From CAZPQN01 sp964588795 (lineage in GTDB: Bacteria > Fidelibacterota > UBA2242), in assembly GCA_964588795.1 (NCBI GenBank), contig CAZPQN010000025.1, positions 1-34,849 on the forward strand: a stretch of DNA of 34,849 bases. Direction: 5' to 3'. The notes under the pieces are model-generated. The model saw only the letters and a program-made list of their open reading frames with translations. It was not told the origin of the DNA and ran no database searches. A program made the translations under genes and the position numbers. Within the stretch, counting starts at the first letter, position 1. Every line of letters starts with the position of its first letter. Shown here one piece after another: positions 1 to 8,300 of the stretch.

Positions 1-25
1 ACGATTATTGTTATCAATGAACTAT

Positions 26-53
26 CCCGACGCAAGCATCGGGGAATTTTTTT
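26..53 (+). terminator. Rho-independent terminator of an upstream gene
   Basis: The arms CCCGA (26-30) and TCGGG (39-43) pair, with a further G-C pair inside after one C/A mismatch and a short CAAG loop. A run of seven T (47-53) follows. It would end a plus-strand gene lying left of the window. It is not positioned to end the minus-strand gene at 104-262, because no T-run lies on that side. Confidence 0.55.
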
Positions 54-103
54 GATTAAAATCAGGTATCGCTTTGCTGACAAGCATAGTGCATACCTAT
101 AGC

Positions 104-262
104 CTACTTCCAGGCAATCAATAATCCCATAATTGCACCCCAGAGGATGCTCAGATAGGGATTACCGGTCAGCGGGCAGGCGCCACTTCGGCACCCAACC
201 AGGCGATAGTACAGGTATCCGACCAGACCGCCGATAACGACGCCAACTATTTTTACAACCAT
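104..262 (-). CDS. Small membrane protein, DUF6132-like (52 aa)
   Basis: A 52-residue protein with two hydrophobic segments (about residues 3-20 and 36-50) separated by a short loop CRSGACPLTGNPY. That Cys-containing loop followed by a Gly-rich second helix is what I associate with the DUF6132 family of tiny bacterial membrane proteins. No function is known to me. A start 33 bases further upstream (295) is possible. I chose 262 because GGAG sits eight bases before this ATG and the protein then begins directly with the first membrane segment. It is transcribed away from the glutaredoxin operon, with a 160-base divergent region between them in which I see no convincing promoter. Confidence 0.6.
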   Translation of the reverse strand: MVVKIVGVVIGGLVGYLYYRLVGCRSGACPLTGNPYLSILWGAIMGLLIAWK

Positions 263-422
263 TTTGTGCTCCTTGAATATCGGGAATAGTTTCATAATAC
301 TTCTGCCTATTTTTAGACTTCACTGCCTGTTCAGAGATTCAAATCCGGTGATGGTTACAAAATTGTCATTGCATTTTTTCGGGATTTCCTTTAACCTTAT
401 ATCAACAACACCGGAGTATGCA

Positions 423-677
423 ATGAACATTAATAAAGTCAAACTCTACGCCCTTAGCACCTGTATTTATTGCCAGAACACCAAAGCTTTTCTTAATGAC
501 CGGAATGTTCCTTTTGATTGCGTGGAAGTCGATTTGCTCGATGACAGGGCGAAGCTCCAAATCCTGCGCGAAATCCGTGCTCTCACCCCTCAGGTGGCTT
601 TTCCGGTGGTCGTTATTGGTGAAACCGTCATCACTGGCTACCGCCCGGAGGAAATTAAAAAGGCGTTGGGAATATGA
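423..677 (+). CDS. Glutaredoxin / thioredoxin-fold redox protein
   Basis: An 84-residue thioredoxin-fold protein with the active site CIYC at residues 14-17, the cis-proline segment FPVVVIG (Pro61) and the glutaredoxin-like GY pair at 72-73. Length and layout fit class-I-like glutaredoxins of anaerobes (NrdH/Grx type). GGAG lies seven bases upstream of the ATG. A longer frame reaching back to 264 has no such site and adds a sequence unlike the family. The stop overlaps the next gene by four bases (ATGA), and that gene encodes a ferredoxin:thioredoxin reductase chain. The obvious inference is that this protein is the dithiol partner reduced by that enzyme, though a glutathione role cannot be excluded. 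Confidence 0.85.
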   Translation: MNINKVKLYALSTCIYCQNTKAFLNDRNVPFDCVEVDLLDDRAKLQILREIRALTPQVAFPVVVIGETVITGYRPEEIKKALGI

Positions 678-1030
678 ATCAAGAACAACTATATCAGTCA
701 TTACGCCAGCTTCAGGAGCCAAAAGGGTATTTTTTCAACCGCGATCGCACGCATGTCGACCGCCTGCTAAAGTCGTTGCTCATTAATAAGGAACGCTACG
801 GCTATATGGCCTGTCCATGCCGCCTGGCGGCGAATAACCGCGAATGGGACCGAGATATTATCTGCCCCTGTGTTTATCGTGAGGCGGATGTCAGAGAATT
901 CGGGCGTTGCTATTGCGGTTTGTACGTATCCGCCGACTGGAATTCCGGCAAGGTTCCAGAACAATACGTGCCAGAACGCCGACCGGCGGAGAAAATTTGG
1001 GGGTCGGACCAAGCGAATGGTCATTTATGA
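674..1030 (+). CDS. Ferredoxin:thioredoxin reductase catalytic (beta) chain
   Basis: A 118-residue protein with the cysteine pattern of the FTR catalytic chain: CPC at 47-49, CPC at 64-66 and CYC at 79-81, followed by GLY. In this family four of these cysteines bind a 4Fe-4S cluster and two form the redox disulfide, which passes electrons from ferredoxin to a thioredoxin-like protein. Two details differ from the plant/cyanobacterial enzyme. The spacings are 14 and 12 residues instead of 16 and 8, and the last motif is CYC where the classic enzyme has CHC with a functional His. No variable (alpha) chain is encoded nearby. It overlaps both the upstream glutaredoxin and the downstream membrane protein by ATGA, so the three are probably translationally coupled. 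Confidence 0.88.
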   Translation: MNQEQLYQSLRQLQEPKGYFFNRDRTHVDRLLKSLLINKERYGYMACPCRLAANNREWDRDIICPCVYREADVREFGRCYCGLYVSADWNSGKVPEQYVPERRPAEKIWGSDQANGHL

Positions 1031-1467
1031 ATCTTGATTTCTTAGAAAATTTCCCGCAATTATATTCCTGGCTTCAGGCTAATGGCACTCTGTTGCGCTA
1101 CGCCAGCCTGGTATCGCTCCTGACTTTTTTCGGAACGATTTTGTTGATGCCGATTCTGATTCTGATGCTTCCGGACGATTATTTTTCCAATCCCGGCCAC
1201 CGGATGCGGCGTTTCATCCGGAAACGTCCCCTGCTCGGGATCATAGTTTTGACCATTAAAAACCTGATTGGAGCAATTTTCATCATGGTCGGGATTATAT
1301 TACTTTTTATGCCGGGACAGGGAATACTGACGATTCTGATCGGTCTGATACTGGTCAATTTCCCAGGTAAGTACCGGCTCGAAAGACGGTTAATAAAAAA
1401 ACCGGGCGTATTGGAAAGTATCAATCGCATCCGTCAGAAATTCCGGCGCGCGGCTTTTCAAATCTAA
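1027..1467 (+). CDS. Small integral membrane protein, possibly PGPGW-like
   Basis: A 146-residue membrane protein with three hydrophobic segments (about residues 24-48, 71-90 and 92-110). The Gly-rich stretch FMPGQGILTILIGLIL resembles the PGPGW family of putative transmembrane proteins, and a basic C-terminal tail follows. The start is the ATG that overlaps the FTR stop codon (ATGA). A frame starting at 907 lies inside the FTR gene and is only the upstream extension of the same frame. It closes the Grx-FTR operon. Whether it is a membrane partner of that redox pair or a passenger cannot be told from sequence. Confidence 0.7.
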   Translation: MNLDFLENFPQLYSWLQANGTLLRYASLVSLLTFFGTILLMPILILMLPDDYFSNPGHRMRRFIRKRPLLGIIVLTIKNLIGAIFIMVGIILLFMPGQGILTILIGLILVNFPGKYRLERRLIKKPGVLESINRIRQKFRRAAFQI

Positions 1468-1500
1468 AGTAAAAGGACTAAATTCCGGGAGGACAACACT

Positions 1501-2373
1501 ATGTTCGAATGGCAGACCGGCGCGAAAAAATATCCCTTGTGGGTGGTAATGGCGATTGGCATTTTTGTCGTGTTCTTTTTGGGCGTCACTGATTATCTGA
1601 CCGGTGCGGAACTGTCTTTTTCTATCTTCTACCTGATTCCGATTTCGCTTGTGACGCTCAGCGGAGGACGAGTTCCCGGCTTAATTATATCACTTATCAG
1701 CGCCCTTACCTGGCTGGTTGCGGATTTGACGGCGGGGGCCAATTATACCAAATTACTGATTCCCTATTGGAATGCCATTGTGCGATTGGGCTATTTTGTC
1801 CTGCACACCTACTTAGTGTCCATACTGCTCAGAGCGGTTGAACGGGAAAAAGCCATGGCTATGCGCGACCCATTGACCAACGCCGCCAACTGGCGTTTTT
1901 TCGAGGAATTTGCCAACCGGGAAATTCAGCGCGACCGCCGCGATAAAAAGCCGTTGACGATTGTTTACTTCGACCTCGACAATTTCAAAACCGTCAACGA
2001 TACTCTCGGGCATGATGTCGGTGATGAACTACTGAAGACGGTTTCCGAGGTCACCCAAGCCTCTTTGCGACCGAGTGACATGCTGGCGCGCGTGGGCGGC
2101 GACGAGTTTGCCCTGTTATTGCCAAGCACTGATTTTCAGGGCGCGGAAGCGGTACTCTCCCGCGTCCGCAACGCTGTTTTATCCGAAATGTCCGGTCATG
2201 GCTGGCCGGTGACCATGAGCATGGGAGCGATCACCTTCACCACTTTACCGTCAAGCGTCGGGCCGATGCTGAAGCGCGCTGACGAAATGATGTACGCCGT
2301 AAAGCGCAGCGGAAAAAACAACATGCAACACGAACAATATCCGCCGGTCGATGGTGGTCAAAGTGGCAAATAA
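1501..2373 (+). CDS. Membrane-anchored diguanylate cyclase (GGDEF domain)
   Basis: A 290-residue protein. The first ~115 residues hold about four hydrophobic helices, forming a small membrane sensor region. A GGDEF domain follows from RDPLTNAANWRFF (residue 122) to the C-terminus. The metal-binding FDLDNFKTVND segment is at 157-167 and the active motif GGDEF at 199-203. RPSD at 190-193 sits exactly five residues before GGDEF, the position of the product-inhibition I-site (RxxD). All residues expected for synthesis of cyclic di-GMP from two GTP and for feedback inhibition are therefore present. GGGAGGA lies about eight bases before the ATG. No c-di-GMP phosphodiesterase or PilZ protein is visible in the window. 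Confidence 0.92.
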   Translation: MFEWQTGAKKYPLWVVMAIGIFVVFFLGVTDYLTGAELSFSIFYLIPISLVTLSGGRVPGLIISLISALTWLVADLTAGANYTKLLIPYWNAIVRLGYFVLHTYLVSILLRAVEREKAMAMRDPLTNAANWRFFEEFANREIQRDRRDKKPLTIVYFDLDNFKTVNDTLGHDVGDELLKTVSEVTQASLRPSDMLARVGGDEFALLLPSTDFQGAEAVLSRVRNAVLSEMSGHGWPVTMSMGAITFTTLPSSVGPMLKRADEMMYAVKRSGKNNMQHEQYPPVDGGQSGK

Positions 2374-2408
2374 TCGTGAACATTGACGCCAGTATCGAGA
2401 AGAAAAAA

Positions 2409-2879
2409 ATGCGTCGCAATTTATTCATCTCTTACCTCGTTCTCGCCATGATGTTGAACTACCAGATTTGCATGGAGAAATCAGAATCGGAGCCGGCGAC
2501 CCTGCAGCAACTTAGTACCATTTACGGCGGGTGCAATGACTGGCGTCCGGACAGTCGTCTGGCGCGCGAAACCCAGCCGGTCAGCGATACGCTGTACTGG
2601 AAAATCGAGAGTGATACACTGCATCTTCATATCGGGATTAATTACATCTGCTGTGCCCCTTTTCTGCTGACCTGCAGTCAAAATGCTGACGACCTCGAAG
2701 TTACCCTCAACGATACTTGCGCCGCACCCTATGATAGCTGTTATTGCAGGTGCATGTGCTTTTATGAATTCGAGACGCTTTTTAGCAACTTTCAGGGTGA
2801 CAAATATAAGCTAAAGATCTACCTGCATGACCCGCGTCAGACGCAGGATTCCCTGTTGTGGGATATCCGCATACCCTGA
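2409..2879 (+). CDS. Cys-rich exported protein of unknown function
   Basis: I do not recognise this 156-residue protein. The first ~21 residues are a basic start plus hydrophobic stretch (LFISYLVLAMMLNYQIC), so it is probably exported; the cysteine there is not a good lipobox. The mature part has cysteines in GCNDWRP, INYICCAPFLLTC and CYCRCMCFYEFET. The last dense cluster resembles beta-sandwich lipoproteins of Bacteroidota that carry CxCxC before an aromatic strand, a loose resemblance only. A GTG at 2376 would add 11 charged residues before the signal; the ATG at 2409 with GAGAAG upstream is preferred. It begins just after the diguanylate cyclase stop and is probably cotranscribed. Confidence 0.6.
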   Translation: MRRNLFISYLVLAMMLNYQICMEKSESEPATLQQLSTIYGGCNDWRPDSRLARETQPVSDTLYWKIESDTLHLHIGINYICCAPFLLTCSQNADDLEVTLNDTCAAPYDSCYCRCMCFYEFETLFSNFQGDKYKLKIYLHDPRQTQDSLLWDIRIP

Positions 2880-2936
2880 AATGCAAGCCGGATCTGTGAT
2901 TTAAGCCATTTTTTTCTCGCTATCTGTTTATTATTC

Positions 2937-2965
2937 TTGATCAAGATGAAAAGTATATTTATTAT
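2937..2965 (+). promoter_or_regulatory. Candidate sigma-70-type promoter for the 7TM-PAS gene
   Basis: TTGATC (2937-2942), a 17-base spacer and TATTAT (2960-2965). The spacing is ideal and the -10 box differs from TATAAT at one base. Transcription would begin near 2972, about 30 bases before the ATG at 3003. It lies in a 123-base AT-rich gap after the Cys-rich gene. This is a match by eye only. Confidence 0.45.
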
Positions 2966-3002
2966 GAATATGATTTTTCAATAGTCGCAAACGGACGGAT
3001 AA

Positions 3003-4343
3003 ATGGCACCCACGATGCAAAATTATGTTTTCAAACCCTATCTGCTGATCGGAGTTTTCACGACGATAATGGCTCTGATAATCGCCTATCAGGCCTGGAA
3101 ACGACGCCGGGCAATGGGGGCCCTCTGGTTAACTTACCTGGAAATCGGGGTTGCCATCTGGTCGTTCGCGGCAATTTTCGAAGGTGCTTCAGCCAGTGCG
3201 CAACTGCGATTCCTGTGGAGTAAAATTTCCTACTTCGGAATCACCACCACGCCTCTTTTTTTCCTACTGTTTGCCTATGAGTACAGCCGTCAGGTAAAAA
3301 TCATTCGCCCCCAGAAAATATTCCTGCTGGCGATTTTTCCGTTAGTTATGATCTTTATCGCCCTGACAAATGACGTGCACCATCTTCTGTGGACCAGCGT
3401 GACGATTAATCCGGCGACTTTCATTGGCACGTATGGGCACGGTTTTTATTTCGGCGTGCTGGTGGTTTACAGCTACGCGTTTCTGATTGTCGGCTTATTT
3501 TTCCTCCTGCGAGCCCTTTTTCAATTCAGTGCCTATTATCGCACCCAGATCATCCTACTCCTGATTGGCTCCTGTTTCCCGTTCCTAGCTAATATTTTCT
3601 ACGTCTTCAAACTCGTCCCGATCAAGGGCTTCGACTGGACGCCCTTTGCTTTTTCGCTGACCGGCATTGTTTTAGCCTGGAGTCTATTCCGCTTGCATAT
3701 TTTCAGACTCGTGCCCATCGCCCGTACGCAATTAATTGAGCAGATGAGCGATGGCCTGATAGTGCTCGACGCCGATGATCAGATTATCGACCTCAACCCA
3801 TCCATCCTCAAAACTCTCGGAATCAACCGGACTGATTATCTTGGTCAACCAGTATCCGGTCTACCAGTAGTAGGGCAAAAAATCAACACCTTACTGGATT
3901 TGGGCGACAAAGCGGTTATTGATGTGGAATTCAACCGCGAAAATCTGCGCAGCGTACTGGAAATTCGCCTGTTCGCGATCAAAAGCCGTGAAACGCAGGT
4001 TGTGGGTCGGGTTTTGATTATAACAGACATTACGGTACGCAAGCAGATTGAAGAGGAACGCGAAAAATTAATTCATGAACTCCAGGAAAGCATCAACGAA
4101 GTGAATACCCTGCATGGCTTACTCCCGATCTGTGCCAATTGCAAGAAAATCCGGGATGACAAGGGCTACTGGCACGATGTTGAGAATTATATCGCGCGCC
4201 ACTCCGATGCCGATTTCAGTCACAGCATTTGCCCGAATTGCATGGACTTACTCTACCCCGAGCTGAGCGAGCGAATTAAGGCCCGGCACTCCTTACATAC
4301 GACCCCAGCTGATAATCAGTCTGCCACCGACGAGTCAAAGTAA
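3003..4343 (+). CDS. 7TM sensor with PAS domain and C-terminal four-Cys domain
   Basis: A 446-residue protein. The N-terminal ~235 residues contain seven hydrophobic helices and resemble the 7TM sensor module found at the N-terminus of histidine kinases. A PAS domain follows (about 240-345, starting QLIEQMSDGLIVLDADD). A short charged helix (IEEEREKLIHELQES) leads to a C-terminal domain with CANC at 377-380 and CPNC at 410-413. That tail (ICANCKKIRDDKGYWHDVE ... ICPNC) is a recurrent small domain at the end of PAS and receiver proteins and looks metal-binding. No H-box, ATPase, GGDEF, EAL or methyl-accepting region is present. Signalling output is therefore unknown and presumably by protein contact. 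The neighbouring diguanylate cyclase is a conceivable partner. Confidence 0.82.
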   Translation: MAPTMQNYVFKPYLLIGVFTTIMALIIAYQAWKRRRAMGALWLTYLEIGVAIWSFAAIFEGASASAQLRFLWSKISYFGITTTPLFFLLFAYEYSRQVKIIRPQKIFLLAIFPLVMIFIALTNDVHHLLWTSVTINPATFIGTYGHGFYFGVLVVYSYAFLIVGLFFLLRALFQFSAYYRTQIILLLIGSCFPFLANIFYVFKLVPIKGFDWTPFAFSLTGIVLAWSLFRLHIFRLVPIARTQLIEQMSDGLIVLDADDQIIDLNPSILKTLGINRTDYLGQPVSGLPVVGQKINTLLDLGDKAVIDVEFNRENLRSVLEIRLFAIKSRETQVVGRVLIITDITVRKQIEEEREKLIHELQESINEVNTLHGLLPICANCKKIRDDKGYWHDVENYIARHSDADFSHSICPNCMDLLYPELSERIKARHSLHTTPADNQSATDESK

Positions 4344-4360
4344 ATCTATGCCCTGATTGC

Positions 4361-4386
4361 CGAAACGCTAGAAGCATTTCGTTTTT
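4361..4386 (+). terminator. Probable Rho-independent terminator after the 7TM-PAS gene
   Basis: CGAAACGC (4361-4368) pairs with GCATTTCG (4374-4381) with one C/A mismatch and a five-base loop. Five T follow at 4382-4386. It sits 17 bases past the sensor-gene stop and before thyA, so thyA probably has its own promoter in the remaining 60 bases. Confidence 0.5.
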
Positions 4387-4445
4387 ACGCGGTTAATACT
4401 TTTCCATTTTTTTCCAGAACGTTACCCTTAAATTTTGGCAAATGT

Positions 4446-5312
4446 ATGGAGCGAATTCAGATGCAAGGTAACATACCCGTTTTAAGCGTGAGTGGACGAT
4501 GCCTGGCCGAAGCCTGGGAAAAAAGCCTGATTGAATTGTACGAACATGGTTGCGACATCAAGACTGAATATGATAAAGCGGAAGATCCGCCCAGTAAAGA
4601 TGCCACGGCCATGATTGTCGTTCAGGAACCGTTGGCGGAACCCATGATCCATCGGGATTTTCCGGGCGGGTTGGAAGACCTCCAGGAATACACCATGGAA
4701 GTATTGGAAGGGATTAAAGACCACTGCGTTCGCAAGGCTGATGATCCCCAGGATGCCCGCTGGGAATATACCTATCATCAACGCCTTTTTACGTACACGA
4801 TTCCCGGTCGGGATTCAATTTTTAATCAGATCGAAATGCTCGCCCAAAAGTTAGCCAAAGTACCGCATACAAGGCGCGCTCAGGCGATTACTTGGAAAGT
4901 CTGGGAAGACAACGCCTGCTACGATCCCGCCTGCCTGCAAAGCATCTGGTGTCGCATCTTACCGGATGAGAATGGTGACTGGATTCTGAACACGAATATC
5001 CGGTTTCGCAGTAACGATGCCTACAAAGCCGCATTCATGAATATGTTCGCCCTGACGCAATTACAGATCATGATTGCCCGCCGGATCACCGAACTGACAC
5101 GGCGCGCAGTCAGGTTAGGACGCTATGTACATATTGCCGACAGTTATCACCTGTACGGTTCTTACTTCGCAGAGTTTCGGAACCGTTTTGTAAAGGCTTT
5201 GACCACCCGACCTTTTGAAAAACGAACTTACCGTTACGAAGACGTCAAAGGCCTGATGGAAGAAGCCATTCCCGCCATTCGCGAAAAAGCCGCCCGTATG
5301 TGCCGGGATTAA
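4446..5312 (+). CDS. thyA: Thymidylate synthase, divergent family
   Basis: A 288-residue ThyA-superfamily protein of the divergent type seen in archaea and deep-branching bacteria. The catalytic nucleophile is probably Cys163 in DPACLQSIWCRIL, where classical ThyA has PPCH. RSND at 188-191 and HIADSYHLYGSY at 229-240 match the phosphate/nucleotide-binding RSxD and HxxxxxHxYG-like segments. Asn199 in AAFMNMFALT appears to align with the Asn that selects dUMP over dCMP, favouring thymidylate synthase over a dCMP hydroxymethylase. It would make dTMP from dUMP using methylene-tetrahydrofolate. The start could be 4446 or the ATG at 4461, which has GGAG nine bases upstream. No dihydrofolate reductase gene is adjacent. 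Confidence 0.82.
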   Translation: MERIQMQGNIPVLSVSGRCLAEAWEKSLIELYEHGCDIKTEYDKAEDPPSKDATAMIVVQEPLAEPMIHRDFPGGLEDLQEYTMEVLEGIKDHCVRKADDPQDARWEYTYHQRLFTYTIPGRDSIFNQIEMLAQKLAKVPHTRRAQAITWKVWEDNACYDPACLQSIWCRILPDENGDWILNTNIRFRSNDAYKAAFMNMFALTQLQIMIARRITELTRRAVRLGRYVHIADSYHLYGSYFAEFRNRFVKALTTRPFEKRTYRYEDVKGLMEEAIPAIREKAARMCRD

Positions 5313-5320
5313 TTCCTTTA

Positions 5321-5357
5321 AAAAAACAGGGGCGATGATGCATCGCCCCTGTATGTT
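5321..5357. terminator. Bidirectional Rho-independent terminator
   Basis: A perfect 12-bp stem ACAGGGGCGATG (5326-5337) / CATCGCCCCTGT (5341-5352) with loop ATG. An A-run (5321-5326) lies on the left and TTTT (5354-5357) on the right. It lies between the convergent thyA and the large secreted-protein gene and can end both. Confidence 0.9.
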
Positions 5358-5377
5358 TTGATGTTTCCGATGTTGGT

Positions 5378-8300
5378 TTATTTCATCAGAATCATCTTTT
5401 TGGTTTGTTTGAAATCGCCGGCGTTCAGAGTATAGATATAGACGCCACCACTGACGGCACTGCCGGAGCGATCCCGTCCATCCCATACGAACGTATGATA
5501 ACCGATCGGCAATTCGCGGGCGGTGAATTCCTGCACCACCTGTCCGACCAGGTTGTAGATGGTCAGTTTTACGTCACTGCTCCTGGGCAGAGCGAATTCG
5601 ATGCTCGTGCGCGGATTGAACGGATTCGGGAAGTTCTGGGCCAGAGCGAATTCCGTCGGCAATTCACGCCCGCCAATAATCGCGGTCAGGTTCAGGTTGA
5701 CCGGCTCGGAAACTGCCGACTCGTTCAAACCGTAATCGGTTGCGGTCACCTTGTAGAGGTAGACTTTACCGGCGCTGACAGCGGCATCGAGATATTCCGG
5801 CTTGTCCGAATAGCCTAACTGGGCGAAATCGGCCGCCCCGACTTTGCGATAGACGGTATAGTATTTCACCGGTTCATCGGTGACCTCATCCCATTTCAGG
5901 ACGATACCACCCGGTGTGATCGTACCAGCCAGATTTTTGGGAATCCCGGGCGGCAGATTGTCTTCTGACCAGCCACCCCGGATATTCGAATCCCAGTAAG
6001 ACCAGCCGTCCCAACCGATAGCAGTGACCATGAAGCCCGTCCAGTGGATATTGTCCTTAACCTTATCGTATAGGGTCGGAGCAACATAGTTGTAAATATC
6101 CCAGTCGGCATGCACCGGAACAGTGGTGATGTAATCCCAGGACAGCTTCATACTGGGAGCCGGATCCGGACCGGGCAGGGGTTCGATGGCGCGCCAGATT
6201 TGGTACTCTTTGATCTGTCCATACAGGCTTTCCGCCCGCTTCCAGGTCAGGCGTACCTGCTTGCCCTGATCCATCGGAACGTCCATGACGTCAATCAGCT
6301 GCGGACCGAACGTATAATTGACCGGATACATGACCAGTGGATTATCTATATAGCCACCCGGCCAAGTGAAATCACGGAATTCATCGCGAAAATTTTCTTT
6401 AGTGAAAACCGCATGAAAATTACCGGCTGGCAATGGGAGCTTGTACACACCATTAAAGTCGGTCGCAGTGTAGGTCAGGTAATTATCGGAAATCATAAAA
6501 ATGAATACTTTCCGAAGCGGATTCGACATATCGTCGACAACTGATCCGTTCAGTGTGTCGGCGATCGTGGCGCGATTCAAGGCAAAATCAATCACGGTAT
6601 CTTGATTAAAATACACTCCGTGATTAAATACCGCCCAGAATCCCGGTGCTCCAGCGCCAAGGTCATAAGTCCCCGGTCGAATAAAAAACTCGTAGTAACC
6701 GCTCGAATCAGTCATCCAGCCGTTCGAACCAAAACCTTCATAACTCTCACAAAAAGCAACTGCTCCGGGGATTGGGTTACCTGTCGCTTGCTCCTTGATC
6801 GTTCCACTGATGTGAATCTTGGTCGTGTCGCCGCCCATCCAGAAATCGACCCAAGTAGTATAGTTTCCGACCTGAATATCATTGATGGTAGATGGCGGGA
6901 AGCCCGGAGCGTAAGCGGTGCCGCTGTACCATCCGAGGTCGACATTTTCGACGACGTAATAGCCACCGGGCCCGGTATAGCGCTCGTAATAATTCGGCCC
7001 GTAAAATTCCACACGGGCACCTTCGATGCCAGTCCAGTCGAAGCGGTAGACATGTCCTTCGATACGACCTTTGTAGGTCGGTCGGTTGATATAATAGTCG
7101 CGCACAAGGTTATCGCCGCTGGCGATATTCAGACTGTCTTTTAGTGAGGGTTGCCACTCATAGGGATAAAACACCTCGACATTATAGGGATAACCAGCCG
7201 GGCCGGGACCCCCGATCAAATCGAATTCATAATAGCCATCGCCGCCTGTCCAGTACCACTGCTCGATCGGGTAAGGCAGAGACGGCAGGTTGGTCCAGAT
7301 TCGGACGTTGGCATCGAGCAGGGGTTTGTTGGTTCCGATTTCGAATATTCTGCCGCTCAAGCGGGCATTTGTATTCAAAACCACAAAATCCAACCCGGTC
7401 GTGTCGGCGAATATGCCCCAGTAATTATTGGGTACTACCACCCCGTTTTCGACCCACGCCCAAACGTTATAGGCGGTGACCATGGTGTCCCATGGTTGAA
7501 TAACTAGCTGTCCCTGCAAGGCCTTGCTGACGGCTAAATTATAATTGCCTGCGAAATCAGTCAGGGTCCAGGTGTAATATCCACCGTCATTACCCTGCTT
7601 CTTGATACCGGAATAGGGATCAATAAAAGCCATCACTTCGACACCGGAAAGCCTTGTGCCGCTGGCATCCAGAACCTGTCCGGAAATATGACCATCCGCA
7701 ATGTAGAGGGTGAAATTTTCCTCATAGCCACCGGAAACTACCTCGACGTTGCGCTCATCCGGTTTCATGTATTGACCGAAAACCTGGTCACCTTCCAGGC
7801 CTAACCACCACCAACCTGGCATGACGGCGAAATCATAGTGTCCACCAGAATCAGTAACAGCTTCCAAAGAGTTCGGTCCATTCTTGGCAAATAGAACGAT
7901 CCCGGGTACCGGTTGACCTAAATTATCGGTGACGATTCCAAAGATATGCTCGTTAGCCTGCTGGTAGAAAATATCCACCCGAAAGAGGTCACCGAAAACA
8001 TCCATTTCCTTCATCTCGGTCGGGAACATTCCGGGATATAAACCCCAGATATCTGCGGAACCAACCACATATTTTCCACGAAACATATCCGGAATCTCGA
8101 TCCGATAGTTGCCATTGACGTCGGTCATGGCGACAAAACCAATCCAAGGACCATCGTCACCATTATCTTTGGGCGGCATGGTGCTGTCCGGCATTTGCAT
8201 CGCCCAGACGGCAACCTGTGGTAGGGGAACCATGGTGTCCCGAACGCGAACTGAACCGGAGATACTCGTATTCTCATCGGGTGGCAGAATGTCAATCACA

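Noticed and set aside
3003..4343. Annotation as a histidine kinase
   Set aside because: The N-terminal 7TM module is kinase-associated, but no phosphoacceptor helix or ATP-binding region exists in the protein.
4446..5312. dCMP hydroxymethylase of phage origin
   Set aside because: The Asn that discriminates dUMP appears to be kept, and no phage genes are nearby.
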